A stretch of DNA of 64,000 nucleotides, from positions 456,620-520,619 of the forward strand of contig NZ_QICB01000002.1 in NCBI RefSeq assembly GCF_003725295.1. Reading direction: 5' to 3'. A program made the position numbers and the translations under genes. This document shows positions 26,647 to 35,086 of the stretch, piece after piece (the first letter of the stretch is position 1; every line of letters starts with the position of its first letter). Source of the DNA: Slackia faecicanis (GTDB lineage Bacteria; Actinomycetota; Coriobacteriia; Coriobacteriales; Eggerthellaceae). The notes beneath the pieces were generated by a model that worked only from the letters and a program-made list of their open reading frames with translations, was not told the origin of the DNA and made no database searches.

Positions 26647-29208
26647 TCAGCCGCGAACGGGCCCTTCGCCGAGCTCCTTTTCCAGATAGCGGCCCGTCAC
26701 GCTTTCCGCGCACGCCGCCACCTGCTCGGGCGTGCCGCACGCCACGATGCGCCCGCCGGCCTCGCCGCCGCCGGGACCCATGTCGATCACGTGGTCCGCG
26801 TTGGCGATCATGTCCAGGTCGTGCTCGATCGCGATCACGGTTGCGCCGTTGTCCACCAGGCGCTGCAGCACGCCGATGAGCACCTCCACGTCCAAAGGAT
26901 GCAGGCCGATGGTGGGCTCGTCGAACACGAACAGCGCGTTTTCCTGGCTGCGCGTCATCTCGCCCGCCAGCTTCAGACGCTGTGCCTCGCCGCCCGACAG
27001 CGCGGGCGTCGCCTCGCCGAGAGTCAGATACCCCAGGCCCAGATCGCTCAACACGTCGAGCTTGGCCTTGGCCGTGCGCAGCCCGCCCACGCAGGCGCGG
27101 GCCTCGTCCACCGTCATGGCGAGCAGCTCAGGAAGCGAAACGGCCGCAGGATACAAGGCGGCGCCTTCACCGGATGCCGGCACCGCACGCTTCACCTGAT
27201 AGGCCTCGCGCGCATACCGGGCGCCGCCGCAGGTCGGGCACGGCACGTCCACATCGGGCAGAAACTGCGCGTCGAGCGATATCTGGCCGGTGCCGTCGCA
27301 GGTGGCGCAGCGCAGCGATCCCGTGTTGTACGAGAAATCTCCCGCCTTGAGGCCGCGATCGCGCGCGTCGTCGGTCTTGGCGAAAGCGCGGCGCAAATCG
27401 TCGAGCACGCCCGAATAGGTGGCCACCGTCGAGCGCACGTTGGCGCCGATGGGACTCGCGTCGATCAGGTGGACGCGCTCGATGCCGTTCGGGTCGAGGC
27501 GCGCCACGTGCGCGGGCAAAGCAGCGCCCTGGGCGGCCGCTTCGAGCGCGGGCACCAGGCTTTCGAGCACCATGGTGGTCTTGCCCGAGCCCGATGCGCC
27601 GGTCACCGCCGTCAGACGGCCGCGCGGCACGCGCACGCTCAGCGGCTTCACCGTATGGATGGCCCGCGTCTCCATAGCCACGGCCCCGTGCGCGAACACG
27701 TCCTGCGCCGCGGCGCGCTCGCGGGCGCGAATGCGACGCTCTCCCGAAAGGAAGGCGCCCGTGCGGGAGCGTTCGCATCGCGCAAGCTCGGCAGGCGCGC
27801 CCTGCGCCACCACCGTTCCGCCCGCCGCGCCCGATGCCGGCCCGATCTCGATCACGTGGTCGGCATGGCGCAGCACGCGCACGTCGTGATCGACCAGCAC
27901 CACCGAATTGCCGTCGGCCAGAAGGTCGCCCATCACGCCGAGCAGGCCGTCAACGTTCGACGGATGCAGGCCGATCGAAGGCTCGTCGAGCACGTAGAGC
28001 ACGCCCGTCGTGCGCCCGCGCACTGCACGCGCCAGCTGCACGCGCTGCCGCTCCCCCGTGGAAAGCGACGAGCTCGCGCGGTCGAGTGCAAGGTATCCCA
28101 GCCCCAGCTGCTGCAGGCGGCGAATGGGCTCGGCCATTTCGTCGACGATGGCGCGCGCCATGGGGCGCAGCTCGTCGGGCACGAACCCTTCGACGCCGCC
28201 GACCCACGCCGCCAGCTCATCGAGCGTCAGCGCGCTCGCCTGCGCCAAGCTCACGCCGCCGATCTTCGGAGCCCGAGCCCGCGCGCACAAACGCGACCCG
28301 CCGCAATCGGGGCACGTTCCCTCGCGCAAGAACTTCGCCACGCGCGCGAGGCCCTTCTCGTCTTTCGCCTTGGCAAGCGAATTCTCCACGGTGTACACCG
28401 CGTTGTAATACGTGAAATCGAGCTCGGCAACCTGGCCCGTTTTGGGCGACTGGTAGATGATGTGGCGCTTTTCGGCCGGGCCGTGGAACACCATGTCGCG
28501 CTCGGCCGCGGACAGCTCGCGAAACGGCACGTCGATCCGTACGCCCATCTCCTGCGCCACCTGCGGCATGAGCGACCACATAAGCTGGCGCCACGACGCC
28601 ACCGCCCCTTCCTGGATGCTCAGCGACTCATCCGACACCAACGTGCTTTCGTCCACCTGCCGCACGATTCCCGTGCCCGAGCACGTCGGGCAGGCTCCCG
28701 CGCCGTTGAAAGCCAGTTCTTCGGCGGAAGGCCCCATGAATTCCACGCCGCATTCCAGGCACCGAAGCGGCCGCTCCAGCGCCACGTTCATCGAAGGCGC
28801 GACATAATGCCCGTTCGGACACGCATGGCTCGCCAGGCGGGAGAACATGAGCCTCAGCGCGTTGAGCAGCTCGGTCGACGTGCCGAACGTCGAATGGACG
28901 CCCGGAATGCCGGGGCGCTGGCGCAACGCGATGGCGGCGGGCACATGGCGCACGTCGTCGACCTGAGGGCGGGCCGCCTGCGTCACGCGGCGGCGCGTAT
29001 AGGTGGAAAGCGCGTCCAGATAACGGCGCGACCCTTCGGCGTAGAGCACGCCCAAAGCCAGCGAGCTTTTGCCCGACCCCGACACGCCCGCGATGCCCAC
29101 CAGCTTGCCCAGCGGAACGTCCACGTCGATGTTCTTCAGATTGTGCACGCGCGCGCCGCGCACTTCGATGCGATCCGGGGCGCCGAAGCGCCCGCTGCCC
29201 TGCTCCAC
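26647..29208 (-). CDS. UvrA-like ABC ATPase (short UvrA paralogue)
   Basis: 853 residues, shorter than canonical UvrA (about 940-950). It has two ABC cassettes: Walker A GVSGSGKSS near residue 37 and GASGSGKTT in the second half, with signatures LSTGERQRV and LSGGEAQRL. It also carries the UvrA zinc modules CPTCSGTG and CATCDGTGQ...CPTCGGARY. Canonical UvrA recognises DNA damage with UvrB; short paralogues are often linked to drug tolerance. The start is GTG at 29208 with GGAAGGAAGG upstream; a longer in-frame ATG start lacks a good site. No uvrB is nearby. Confidence 0.85.
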   Translation of the reverse strand: MEQGSGRFGAPDRIEVRGARVHNLKNIDVDVPLGKLVGIAGVSGSGKSSLALGVLYAEGSRRYLDALSTYTRRRVTQAARPQVDDVRHVPAAIALRQRPGIPGVHSTFGTSTELLNALRLMFSRLASHACPNGHYVAPSMNVALERPLRCLECGVEFMGPSAEELAFNGAGACPTCSGTGIVRQVDESTLVSDESLSIQEGAVASWRQLMWSLMPQVAQEMGVRIDVPFRELSAAERDMVFHGPAEKRHIIYQSPKTGQVAELDFTYYNAVYTVENSLAKAKDEKGLARVAKFLREGTCPDCGGSRLCARARAPKIGGVSLAQASALTLDELAAWVGGVEGFVPDELRPMARAIVDEMAEPIRRLQQLGLGYLALDRASSSLSTGERQRVQLARAVRGRTTGVLYVLDEPSIGLHPSNVDGLLGVMGDLLADGNSVVLVDHDVRVLRHADHVIEIGPASGAAGGTVVAQGAPAELARCERSRTGAFLSGERRIRARERAAAQDVFAHGAVAMETRAIHTVKPLSVRVPRGRLTAVTGASGSGKTTMVLESLVPALEAAAQGAALPAHVARLDPNGIERVHLIDASPIGANVRSTVATYSGVLDDLRRAFAKTDDARDRGLKAGDFSYNTGSLRCATCDGTGQISLDAQFLPDVDVPCPTCGGARYAREAYQVKRAVPASGEGAALYPAAVSLPELLAMTVDEARACVGGLRTAKAKLDVLSDLGLGYLTLGEATPALSGGEAQRLKLAGEMTRSQENALFVFDEPTIGLHPLDVEVLIGVLQRLVDNGATVIAIEHDLDMIANADHVIDMGPGGGEAGGRIVACGTPEQVAACAESVTGRYLEKELGEGPVRG

Positions 29209-29335
29209 GAAAGCCGCCTTCCTTCCGACGAATGCCGTAGTGCATCCTAGCATGCCGGGCGAACGGGGCCGAAGGACGCGCGAGCGCGCCTCGCAAGAAG
29301 CCGCTACAATAGCCGAAACGAAAGGAAGGTGCCTC

Positions 29336-30154
29336 ATGAAGGACATGAAGATCGCCCTCGTGCAGTTCGAAGGCGAACTCGGCGAAGTCGAGAAAAACGT
29401 CGCCGACGCCTGCGCGCTGGTCGCCCAGGCCGCAGAAAACGGAGCCGACCTGGTGGTTCTGCCCGAGCTGTTCAGCACGGGCTACCACCTGGACACCATC
29501 GGCCCGCGCATCCTCGAACTGGCCGAGCCCATCGACGGCCCCACCGTGCGCGCCATGCGGCAGGCGGCGCGCGAGGCGGGCTGCTACGTTGTGGCGCCGA
29601 TCGCGCTTATCCGCAATGTGGGCGGCGTGCCGTTCAACAGCGCCGTGCTGATCGACCGCGAAGGCAACGTGGCGGGAAGCTACGACAAGGTGCATCTGTG
29701 GGCGCTCGAGCGCTTCTATTTCCGTACCGGCGCGACCTACCCCGTGTTCGACACCGATTTCGGCCGTATCGGCATCATCATCTGCTACGACATGGGCTTC
29801 CCCGAGGCGGCGCGTTCCATGGCCCTGCAGGGCGCCGATTTGATCGTATGCCCGAGCGCCTGGTGCGCCGAAGACATGGACGTCTGGGAAATCAACGCGC
29901 CCGCACGCGCGCTCGAAAACACGGTGTTCCTGGCGGCATGCAACCGCTTCGGCCGCGAGGGCGGCGATCTGTACATGCCGGGCAAATCCATGGTATGCAA
30001 CCCGCGCGGCACGAAGATCGCCCAGCTTGAAGACGAAGCGGAGGGTATCCTCTACGTCGACCTCCGCGCGGCCGACATCGATACCTACCGCGTGAAAAGT
30101 CCCTACCTGCGCGACCGTCGCGCCGACACCTACGAAGGCGTGGCGCGCTGGTAG
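29336..30154 (+). CDS. Nitrilase-superfamily carbon-nitrogen hydrolase
   Basis: 272 residues. The catalytic triad is visible as Glu44 (LPELFSTGY), Lys118 (YDKVHLW) and Cys150 (IICYDMGFPE), and a second structural Glu lies at 125. Such enzymes hydrolyse amides, N-carbamoyl amides or nitriles in the cytoplasm. The ATG at 29336 has AAGGAAGG 6 nt upstream; an ATG 9 bp later is an alternative. It is divergent from the UvrA-like gene. Its closeness to the hydantoinase-like cassette invites an N-carbamoyl-amidase role, but the strand differs and this is speculation. A TACAAT -10 lies at 29305-29310. Confidence 0.88.
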   Translation: MKDMKIALVQFEGELGEVEKNVADACALVAQAAENGADLVVLPELFSTGYHLDTIGPRILELAEPIDGPTVRAMRQAAREAGCYVVAPIALIRNVGGVPFNSAVLIDREGNVAGSYDKVHLWALERFYFRTGATYPVFDTDFGRIGIIICYDMGFPEAARSMALQGADLIVCPSAWCAEDMDVWEINAPARALENTVFLAACNRFGREGGDLYMPGKSMVCNPRGTKIAQLEDEAEGILYVDLRAADIDTYRVKSPYLRDRRADTYEGVARW

Positions 30155-30194
30155 AACGCGAGCAACAAGAAGCGCCGCGGCCGTATGCGGCCGC

Positions 30195-30224
30195 ATGAAG
30201 AAGGGCCTGCGGGCCCTTCTTCAT
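30195..30224 (+). terminator. Intrinsic terminator-like hairpin after the amidase gene
   Basis: 13-bp stem ATGAAGAAGGGCC/GGCCCTTCTTCAT with a 4-nt loop, about 40 bp after the stop. The stem ends in TTCTTCAT and is followed by ATTC. The rest of the 30155-30420 gap holds only the glmM terminator. Confidence 0.7.
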
Positions 30225-30373
30225 ATTCGGACGGAAGTCGCAGCAAAAGAGCCGGCCGCATGCGTCGAACCGCGCGGAGAACGCATGCTGGGCGACCGCG
30301 GCCGGCGGCGAGCACGATCAGGCGGGCCGGCACGCAACCGCGCTTCGCCGACGCGCGCCGGCCCGAACGCGAG

Positions 30374-30395
30374 AAAGGGGCCCGAAGGCCCCTTT
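30374..30395 (-). terminator. Intrinsic terminator of glmM
   Basis: 9-bp stem AAAGGGGCC/GGCCCCTTT with a TTCG loop on the minus strand, followed by CTCG. It is 25 bp past the glmM stop. Confidence 0.75.
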
Positions 30396-30420
30396 CGTTC
30401 TGTATTATCGCCGGTCGAGC

Positions 30421-31791
30421 TTACGCCAGCTCGGCTTCCACCACGTCGGCGATGGCGCGGGCATGGCCGTCGGCCACGTCCTGCGTTTCCGCCTCCACCA
30501 TCACGCGGACCAACGGCTCGGTGCCGCTCGTGCGCACCAGTACGCGGCCGGCATCGCCCATGGCCTCCTCGGCGGCGCGCACCGCGCCCCAGATGGCCTC
30601 GTTGCCGTCGAGCGCATGCTTGTCCTGCACGCGCACGTTGATCAGCGTCTGCGGGAAGCGCGTCATCACCGTGATGGCCTCTTCCACCGGCTTGCCGCTG
30701 CGGCGCACCGCCGCCAAGAACTGGCAGGCCGTCATAAGGCCGTCGCCCGTGGAGTTGTGCTCGAGCAAGATCATGTGGCCCGACTGCTCGCCGCCCAGGG
30801 CGTAGCCGCCCTCGCGCATGGCCTCGAGCACGTAACGGTCGCCCACCTTGGTCTGCAGCACCTCGATGCCGGCGGCGCGCATCGCGCGCACGAAGCCCAG
30901 ATTGGTCATGACCGTGGACACGGCCACGTTGCCGGGCAGGCAGCCGCGCTCTTTCAGATCGACCGCCAGCACGGCCTCCATGACGTCGCCGTCTATCTCG
31001 GAGCCGTCGGCCGCGAGCATCATCACGCGGTCGGCGTCGCCGTCATGCGCGATGCCCACATCGGCGCCGCTTTCGGCCATCAGCTCGCGAAGCGGGCCCA
31101 GATTGGTGGAACCGCAACCCACGTTGATGTCGTTGCCGTCGAAATCGTCGTTGATCACGGTGACCTCGGCGCCCAGGCGGCGCAGCGCTTCGGCGCTGGT
31201 CAGAGACGATGCGCCATGGCCCGTATCGAGCGCCACGTGCAGGCCCGAGAAATCGATGCCCTGCGCCTGGATGGATCTCACCACATGGTCGACATACATC
31301 TCGCACGCGTCTTCGACTTCCACCGCGACGCCCACCATGGAACCCGCAGGCATGCAGGCCTCTTCGCCTGCCTCGACCGCGCGGGCCACGACGCCCTCGA
31401 GGCCGCCTTCCACGATGAATTTCTCGATATCGTCTTCAACCGCGTCGGGCAGCTTGAAGCCCTGGCCGTCGAAGAATTTGATGCCGTTGTACTCGGGCGG
31501 ATTATGCGAGGCGGAAATCACGATACCGCCGTCGGCATGCAGCTCGCGCGTAAGCAGCGCGACCGCAGGCGTAGGAATGACGCCCGCAAGAAGCGCGTCG
31601 CCGCCGGCGCTCGTGATGCCTGCCACCACAGCCGCTTCCAGCATATCGCCGCTTTTGCGCGTATCCTTGCCCAGGACCACGGTCGCGCCCATGAACGCCA
31701 CCGCCGCCTGGCCCAGACGGTATGCCATCTCGCACGTCAAATCGACGTTCGCGACGCCGCGCACGCCGTCGGTTCCGAAAAGTCGAGCCAT
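30421..31791 (-). CDS. glmM: Phosphoglucosamine mutase
   Basis: 456 residues, full length for the family. It converts glucosamine-6-phosphate to glucosamine-1-phosphate, the substrate of GlmU (12.5-13.9 kb). Signatures are LFGTDGVRGVAN at the N-terminus, the active-site phosphoserine loop SASHNPPEYNGIKFF, the metal-binding DGDADRVMM and the C-terminal RTSGTEPLVRVMVEAE phosphate-binding loop. The ATG at 31791 has AAAGGGG upstream; the extra ten residues of the longer frame are not family-like. Confidence 0.96.
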   Translation of the reverse strand: MARLFGTDGVRGVANVDLTCEMAYRLGQAAVAFMGATVVLGKDTRKSGDMLEAAVVAGITSAGGDALLAGVIPTPAVALLTRELHADGGIVISASHNPPEYNGIKFFDGQGFKLPDAVEDDIEKFIVEGGLEGVVARAVEAGEEACMPAGSMVGVAVEVEDACEMYVDHVVRSIQAQGIDFSGLHVALDTGHGASSLTSAEALRRLGAEVTVINDDFDGNDINVGCGSTNLGPLRELMAESGADVGIAHDGDADRVMMLAADGSEIDGDVMEAVLAVDLKERGCLPGNVAVSTVMTNLGFVRAMRAAGIEVLQTKVGDRYVLEAMREGGYALGGEQSGHMILLEHNSTGDGLMTACQFLAAVRRSGKPVEEAITVMTRFPQTLINVRVQDKHALDGNEAIWGAVRAAEEAMGDAGRVLVRTSGTEPLVRVMVEAETQDVADGHARAIADVVEAELA

Positions 31792-31909
31792 AAACGCCCC
31801 TTTCAATGGTTGAACTTCCATATTTTACCACTCGCCGCGCGCGGCCTTTCACAGCCGGGCGTCCGACACCCTTCTGTGAAAAACGCCGAGCGCTCGGCGA
31901 GCGCAGGAA

Positions 31910-32827
31910 TCAGGCGGCCGCCTCGCGCACGGGCTTCGGCGCATCGAAGCGCGCCAGCAGAAACACCGTGGCCATGATGAGCGCGAATCCGACGAAATCC
32001 ATGGGCGCGAACGGCGTGCGGAGCCACAGCGCGGCGAACGCCGTGGCCGACACGGTCTCAACGCTAGCAAGCAGGCTCGCCTTCGCCGCGCCCAGATCGT
32101 TGATCGCAGTCAGATACGCGGCGAACCCCAGCAACGTGCCGATGCCCGTCAGGCCGCCGAACATGGCCAGCATGCCGGAGCCGTCGAGCTGCGGGGCACG
32201 GGCCCACGATCCCGTGACCAAGTACAACACGACACCTCCCAGCAAAAGGCCGCTGCTCACCACGGCAAGGCTGCCATGCCGCTTCATAAGCGAGCCGGGC
32301 AGAAGCGAATACAGCGCCACCGACACCGCGGCCGCAAGGCCCCAGAACATGCCTTCGGGCGAAAGCGCCATCGTGGAGGGGTCGCCGTGCGTCGCCAGAA
32401 GAAACGTGCCCGCGACCACGCAGAGCACCGCGACGGATTCGCGGCCGCTTGGAAGACGGCGCGCCGCGAAGCACGACGCCGCCACGATCAGCACCGGCCC
32501 GACGTATTGCAAAACCGTGGCCGTTCCCGCATTGGAATACTGGATGGCCAGCAGGTACGTGACGCGGCACAGCGTCAGGCCCGCGAGGGAGAACAAGACC
32601 AAACGCCCCACCGACCGGGGGCTGCGCCAAAGGGAAAGCAGCGCGTCGCGACGTGCGACCAGCATGTATGCGACCAACAAGGCGCCCGCGACCGCCATGG
32701 CCACGGCCGACGCCCACAGCGGATCGACGCCCTGGCCGAACAGGTATTGCGAACACGCTCCCGAAAAGCCCCAGCCCGTGCCGCCGACCAAAGCCAGCAC
32801 GACGCCCCGCCTCCGCCTATCGGCCAT
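31910..32827 (-). CDS. DMT-superfamily (EamA) transporter
   Basis: 305 residues with about ten hydrophobic segments, organised as two EamA repeats. The first begins with ALVGGTGWGFSGACSQYLF and the second with GMFWGLAAAVSVALYSLLP. These are drug/metabolite exporters or carriers of unknown specificity. The C-terminus ends in a short charged cytoplasmic tail (ARFDAPKPVREAAA). The ATG at 32827 has only a modest AGCGAGG site. The gene lies 118 bp upstream of glmM on the same strand but without functional linkage. Confidence 0.87.
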   Translation of the reverse strand: MADRRRRGVVLALVGGTGWGFSGACSQYLFGQGVDPLWASAVAMAVAGALLVAYMLVARRDALLSLWRSPRSVGRLVLFSLAGLTLCRVTYLLAIQYSNAGTATVLQYVGPVLIVAASCFAARRLPSGRESVAVLCVVAGTFLLATHGDPSTMALSPEGMFWGLAAAVSVALYSLLPGSLMKRHGSLAVVSSGLLLGGVVLYLVTGSWARAPQLDGSGMLAMFGGLTGIGTLLGFAAYLTAINDLGAAKASLLASVETVSATAFAALWLRTPFAPMDFVGFALIMATVFLLARFDAPKPVREAAA

Positions 32828-33055
32828 ACGAACCTCGCTTAGAAAAAACGCCTCTGAACAGCGTGGAAAACAAATCATCCCATTGTATCGCGAAGGCGGC
32901 GGCATGCCCGCGCGAACCGGTTTCGCTATGAAGCCGGGAAAACGCCGACACGCGAAGATGCGCGGCCGGGCGGGCTTGCGCTATGCTATCGGCACCGACG
33001 AACACGACGGCGCGGCGACCGAACGCGCCGTCCGCCATACCGAACAGGAGCACCC

Positions 33056-33514
33056 ATGGAACTCAAGCAGATCGCCAGCTTTCAGGTAGACCACACCAAG
33101 CTGGTCCCCGGCATGTACACCTCGCGCGTCGACGGCGACATCACCACCTACGACATCCGCATGGTCAAGCCGAACTGCGGCACCTACCTGCCCTACGCCG
33201 CCATCCACACCTTCGAGCACCTCTTCGCCACCTACGCGCGCAGCACCGAGCTGTCCGACCAGGTGATCTACGTCGGCCCCATGGGCTGCCGCACCGGCTT
33301 CTATTTCCTCGTGCGCGATATGGAGCCCGCCGTGGCCATCAAGCTGGTCAACGATATGCTGGCTTTCGTGGCCGATTTCGAAGGCGCGATTCCCGGCGCC
33401 ACCGAAGTCGAATGCGGCAATTACCGCGAGCAGGATCTGGAGGGCGCCAAAGAGATCGCACGCACGATGATTCCCATTCTCAAAGACTGGACCGTTGAGA
33501 AACTTGCCTACTAA
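33056..33514 (+). CDS. luxS: S-ribosylhomocysteine lyase
   Basis: 152 residues. LuxS cleaves S-ribosylhomocysteine to homocysteine and DPD, the precursor of autoinducer-2. The metal ligands are visible: His51 and His55 in HTFEH and Cys120 in ECGNYREQ. The catalytic Cys78 (GPMGCRTG) and Glu54 are also present, so the enzyme should be active. The ATG at 33056 has AGGAG upstream. The downstream region changes abruptly to AT-rich sequence. Confidence 0.96.
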   Translation: MELKQIASFQVDHTKLVPGMYTSRVDGDITTYDIRMVKPNCGTYLPYAAIHTFEHLFATYARSTELSDQVIYVGPMGCRTGFYFLVRDMEPAVAIKLVNDMLAFVADFEGAIPGATEVECGNYREQDLEGAKEIARTMIPILKDWTVEKLAY

Positions 33515-33538
33515 AAGATTGCATATAGATTTTAGTAG
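33508..33538 (+). other. Hairpin overlapping the luxS stop codon
   Basis: 9-bp stem CTACTAAAA/TTTTAGTAG with a 13-nt loop; the luxS TAA lies inside the left arm. It is the first of several stem-loops in the AT-rich island. Confidence 0.55.
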
Positions 33539-33752
33539 TGTTGATTACTTTTAGAAACCTAAAGGTAATGAATCTTAATAAGCGAAATGCATACCTGGTA
33601 TCTTTAAGTAATATTTAGATTAACCTGGTTTATCTTCGAACTTCATTCCATATAGAAACCCTCTTACTAAAAGTAACTAATATCCTTTAAGTAAGAGGGT
33701 TTCTTTTATTGCTCCTGCTTTCTAAAAGCTTTCTTCAGTAGAAAAGAAATCA
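33515..33752. other. AT-rich structured intergenic island
   Basis: This 238-bp gap is strikingly AT-rich compared with the rest of the window. Besides the hairpin at 33508-33538 it holds an 11-bp stem at 33544-33554/33559-33569 (one G-T pair), small palindromes ATACC-T-GGTAT at 33591-33601 and AACC-T-GGTT at 33622-33630, and the luxS terminator. The motif CTAAAAGTAA and its complement recur. No ORF of note was found. It separates luxS from the restriction-modification pair. Confidence 0.6.
33655..33703 (+). terminator. Intrinsic terminator of luxS
   Basis: 13-bp perfect stem GAAACCCTCTTAC/GTAAGAGGGTTTC followed by TTTTATT on the plus strand. The 23-nt loop is itself AT-rich. It could also slow minus-strand transcripts leaving the restriction gene. 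Confidence 0.85.
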
Positions 33753-35063
33753 CTACTTCTTGAACCTGATGGAGAAATTCACAGGCAGCAGGTATTCGCC
33801 GTCTATTTTCTCGATCAGGCTCCAGCCGTATTTCTTGGCGCTCACGTATTCGAACACCGTATTGCGGAAAAGGTATTCCCTGAATTCCTCGCGGTCGTTA
33901 GCGTGATAGCACAGCACGTCGCCATCGGGCTTCACCACGATGTAGCCGCCGTTGACCTGCTCCACGCCGTCCCACGGCTTGGTGGCCGACATGCCCGAGA
34001 ACGCCGCGTAGAGAAAGTCCTTCATGGCCTTCTCGTACACTGCCGAGGCCACGGCGGGCGGGTAGCGCATCGGATTCTGCTCGGCGACCGATGCCGTGAC
34101 GGCCGCCACGTCGGACGTCGGCGCGCCGCCGATGAAGCGCTCGCGCACGCATGCCGCGATGATTTCAAGCATGCCTTCGCGCACGAACAGCAGATTGCGC
34201 TCGAACGAGCCCGCATTGCGAGCGCGGGCGAAGCTGACGCGCAGCCCGTGCCGATCGAAAAACGGCTGGCAGCACGCGAACCATCCCCGGTTGCCGCGCG
34301 CGTCGTGCAATGCGTTGAATTCCTTCATCAGCGCATCGTCGCAATGCGCAACCCAATACAGAAGCGGCGCGGAGGGGCTTGCGTTGAACAGCGTGGCGGG
34401 GCTGCCGAACTGCGATTTGACCGAGAACCCCATCCTGTTGACCAGCGCATTGCGGCCGTCGCGCGTCTCGATGACGATGTCGGCCTTGCCGCCGTAAGCC
34501 TTGTCACGCCCCTGCACGCCCGGCGCCTTCGGATTGCGCACGCCGATCGAATCGACGAAATCGCACACCTCGGCAGGCGCATGCATGGTTTTCGCGCGCG
34601 ACTCGGATGAAACGAGATGCCGGAACAGCCCGTGCGCCGCGCGTTCGCAATCGGCCATGGAAACCACCCGTTCGCAGCAACCCTCGCCATCGACGCGTTC
34701 GAGCGGCGCGTCATCGGTGCCGGCGGCAAGCGTCGGCGCCGCCCCGTCGCAGGAAAACAGCGACGCCTGGGGGAATTCCCCCTTGCAGGCGGCCATGCCG
34801 CGCTCGGCGGACTTCGGCGTCTCGCCTGCGCCGCAGCCGCGCCGCACCGTGACCGTTCCGGCCACGGAATCGACCTCGTACGCAAGCGGTTCGCCCGACG
34901 CCTCGCAGCGCAGGACCTTCGACACTTCGAGAAACGAATCGGGCTTACAGTCCAGTTCGCTATCGGCCGCATGCAGCCGCCCCGTGCCGAGCAGGCGCAA
35001 GAACACGTAGAGCTCGGCCCATTCTCCCCTGTTGTATTCCTGGTCGTGAATGCGCTTGCTCAC
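33753..35063 (-). CDS. HpaII-family type II restriction endonuclease
   Basis: 436 residues. The N-terminal RGEWAELYVFLRLL and the central MGFSVKSQFGSPATLFNAS block match my memory of the HpaII family, which cuts CCGG. The nuclease core Asp/Glu...KSQ pattern lies around residues 195-215 (ADIVIETRDGR...GFSVKSQ). The C-terminus has the conserved GDVLCYHANDREEFREYL. The start is GTG at 35063 behind AAAGGGG. It follows the methyltransferase gene with a 23-bp gap on the same strand, so it is co-transcribed behind its protecting enzyme. Confidence 0.85.
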   Translation of the reverse strand: MSKRIHDQEYNRGEWAELYVFLRLLGTGRLHAADSELDCKPDSFLEVSKVLRCEASGEPLAYEVDSVAGTVTVRRGCGAGETPKSAERGMAACKGEFPQASLFSCDGAAPTLAAGTDDAPLERVDGEGCCERVVSMADCERAAHGLFRHLVSSESRAKTMHAPAEVCDFVDSIGVRNPKAPGVQGRDKAYGGKADIVIETRDGRNALVNRMGFSVKSQFGSPATLFNASPSAPLLYWVAHCDDALMKEFNALHDARGNRGWFACCQPFFDRHGLRVSFARARNAGSFERNLLFVREGMLEIIAACVRERFIGGAPTSDVAAVTASVAEQNPMRYPPAVASAVYEKAMKDFLYAAFSGMSATKPWDGVEQVNGGYIVVKPDGDVLCYHANDREEFREYLFRNTVFEYVSAKKYGWSLIEKIDGEYLLPVNFSIRFKK

Positions 35064-35086
35064 GCGTCGCCCCTTTCCCCGCTCCG

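Noticed and set aside
26791..29250. 819-codon plus-strand frame opposite the UvrA-like gene
   Set aside because: Antisense shadow of a gene with two clear ABC cassettes.
33515..33752. Possible tRNA or tmRNA in the AT-rich island
   Set aside because: No cloverleaf, no CCA end and no T-loop consensus found.
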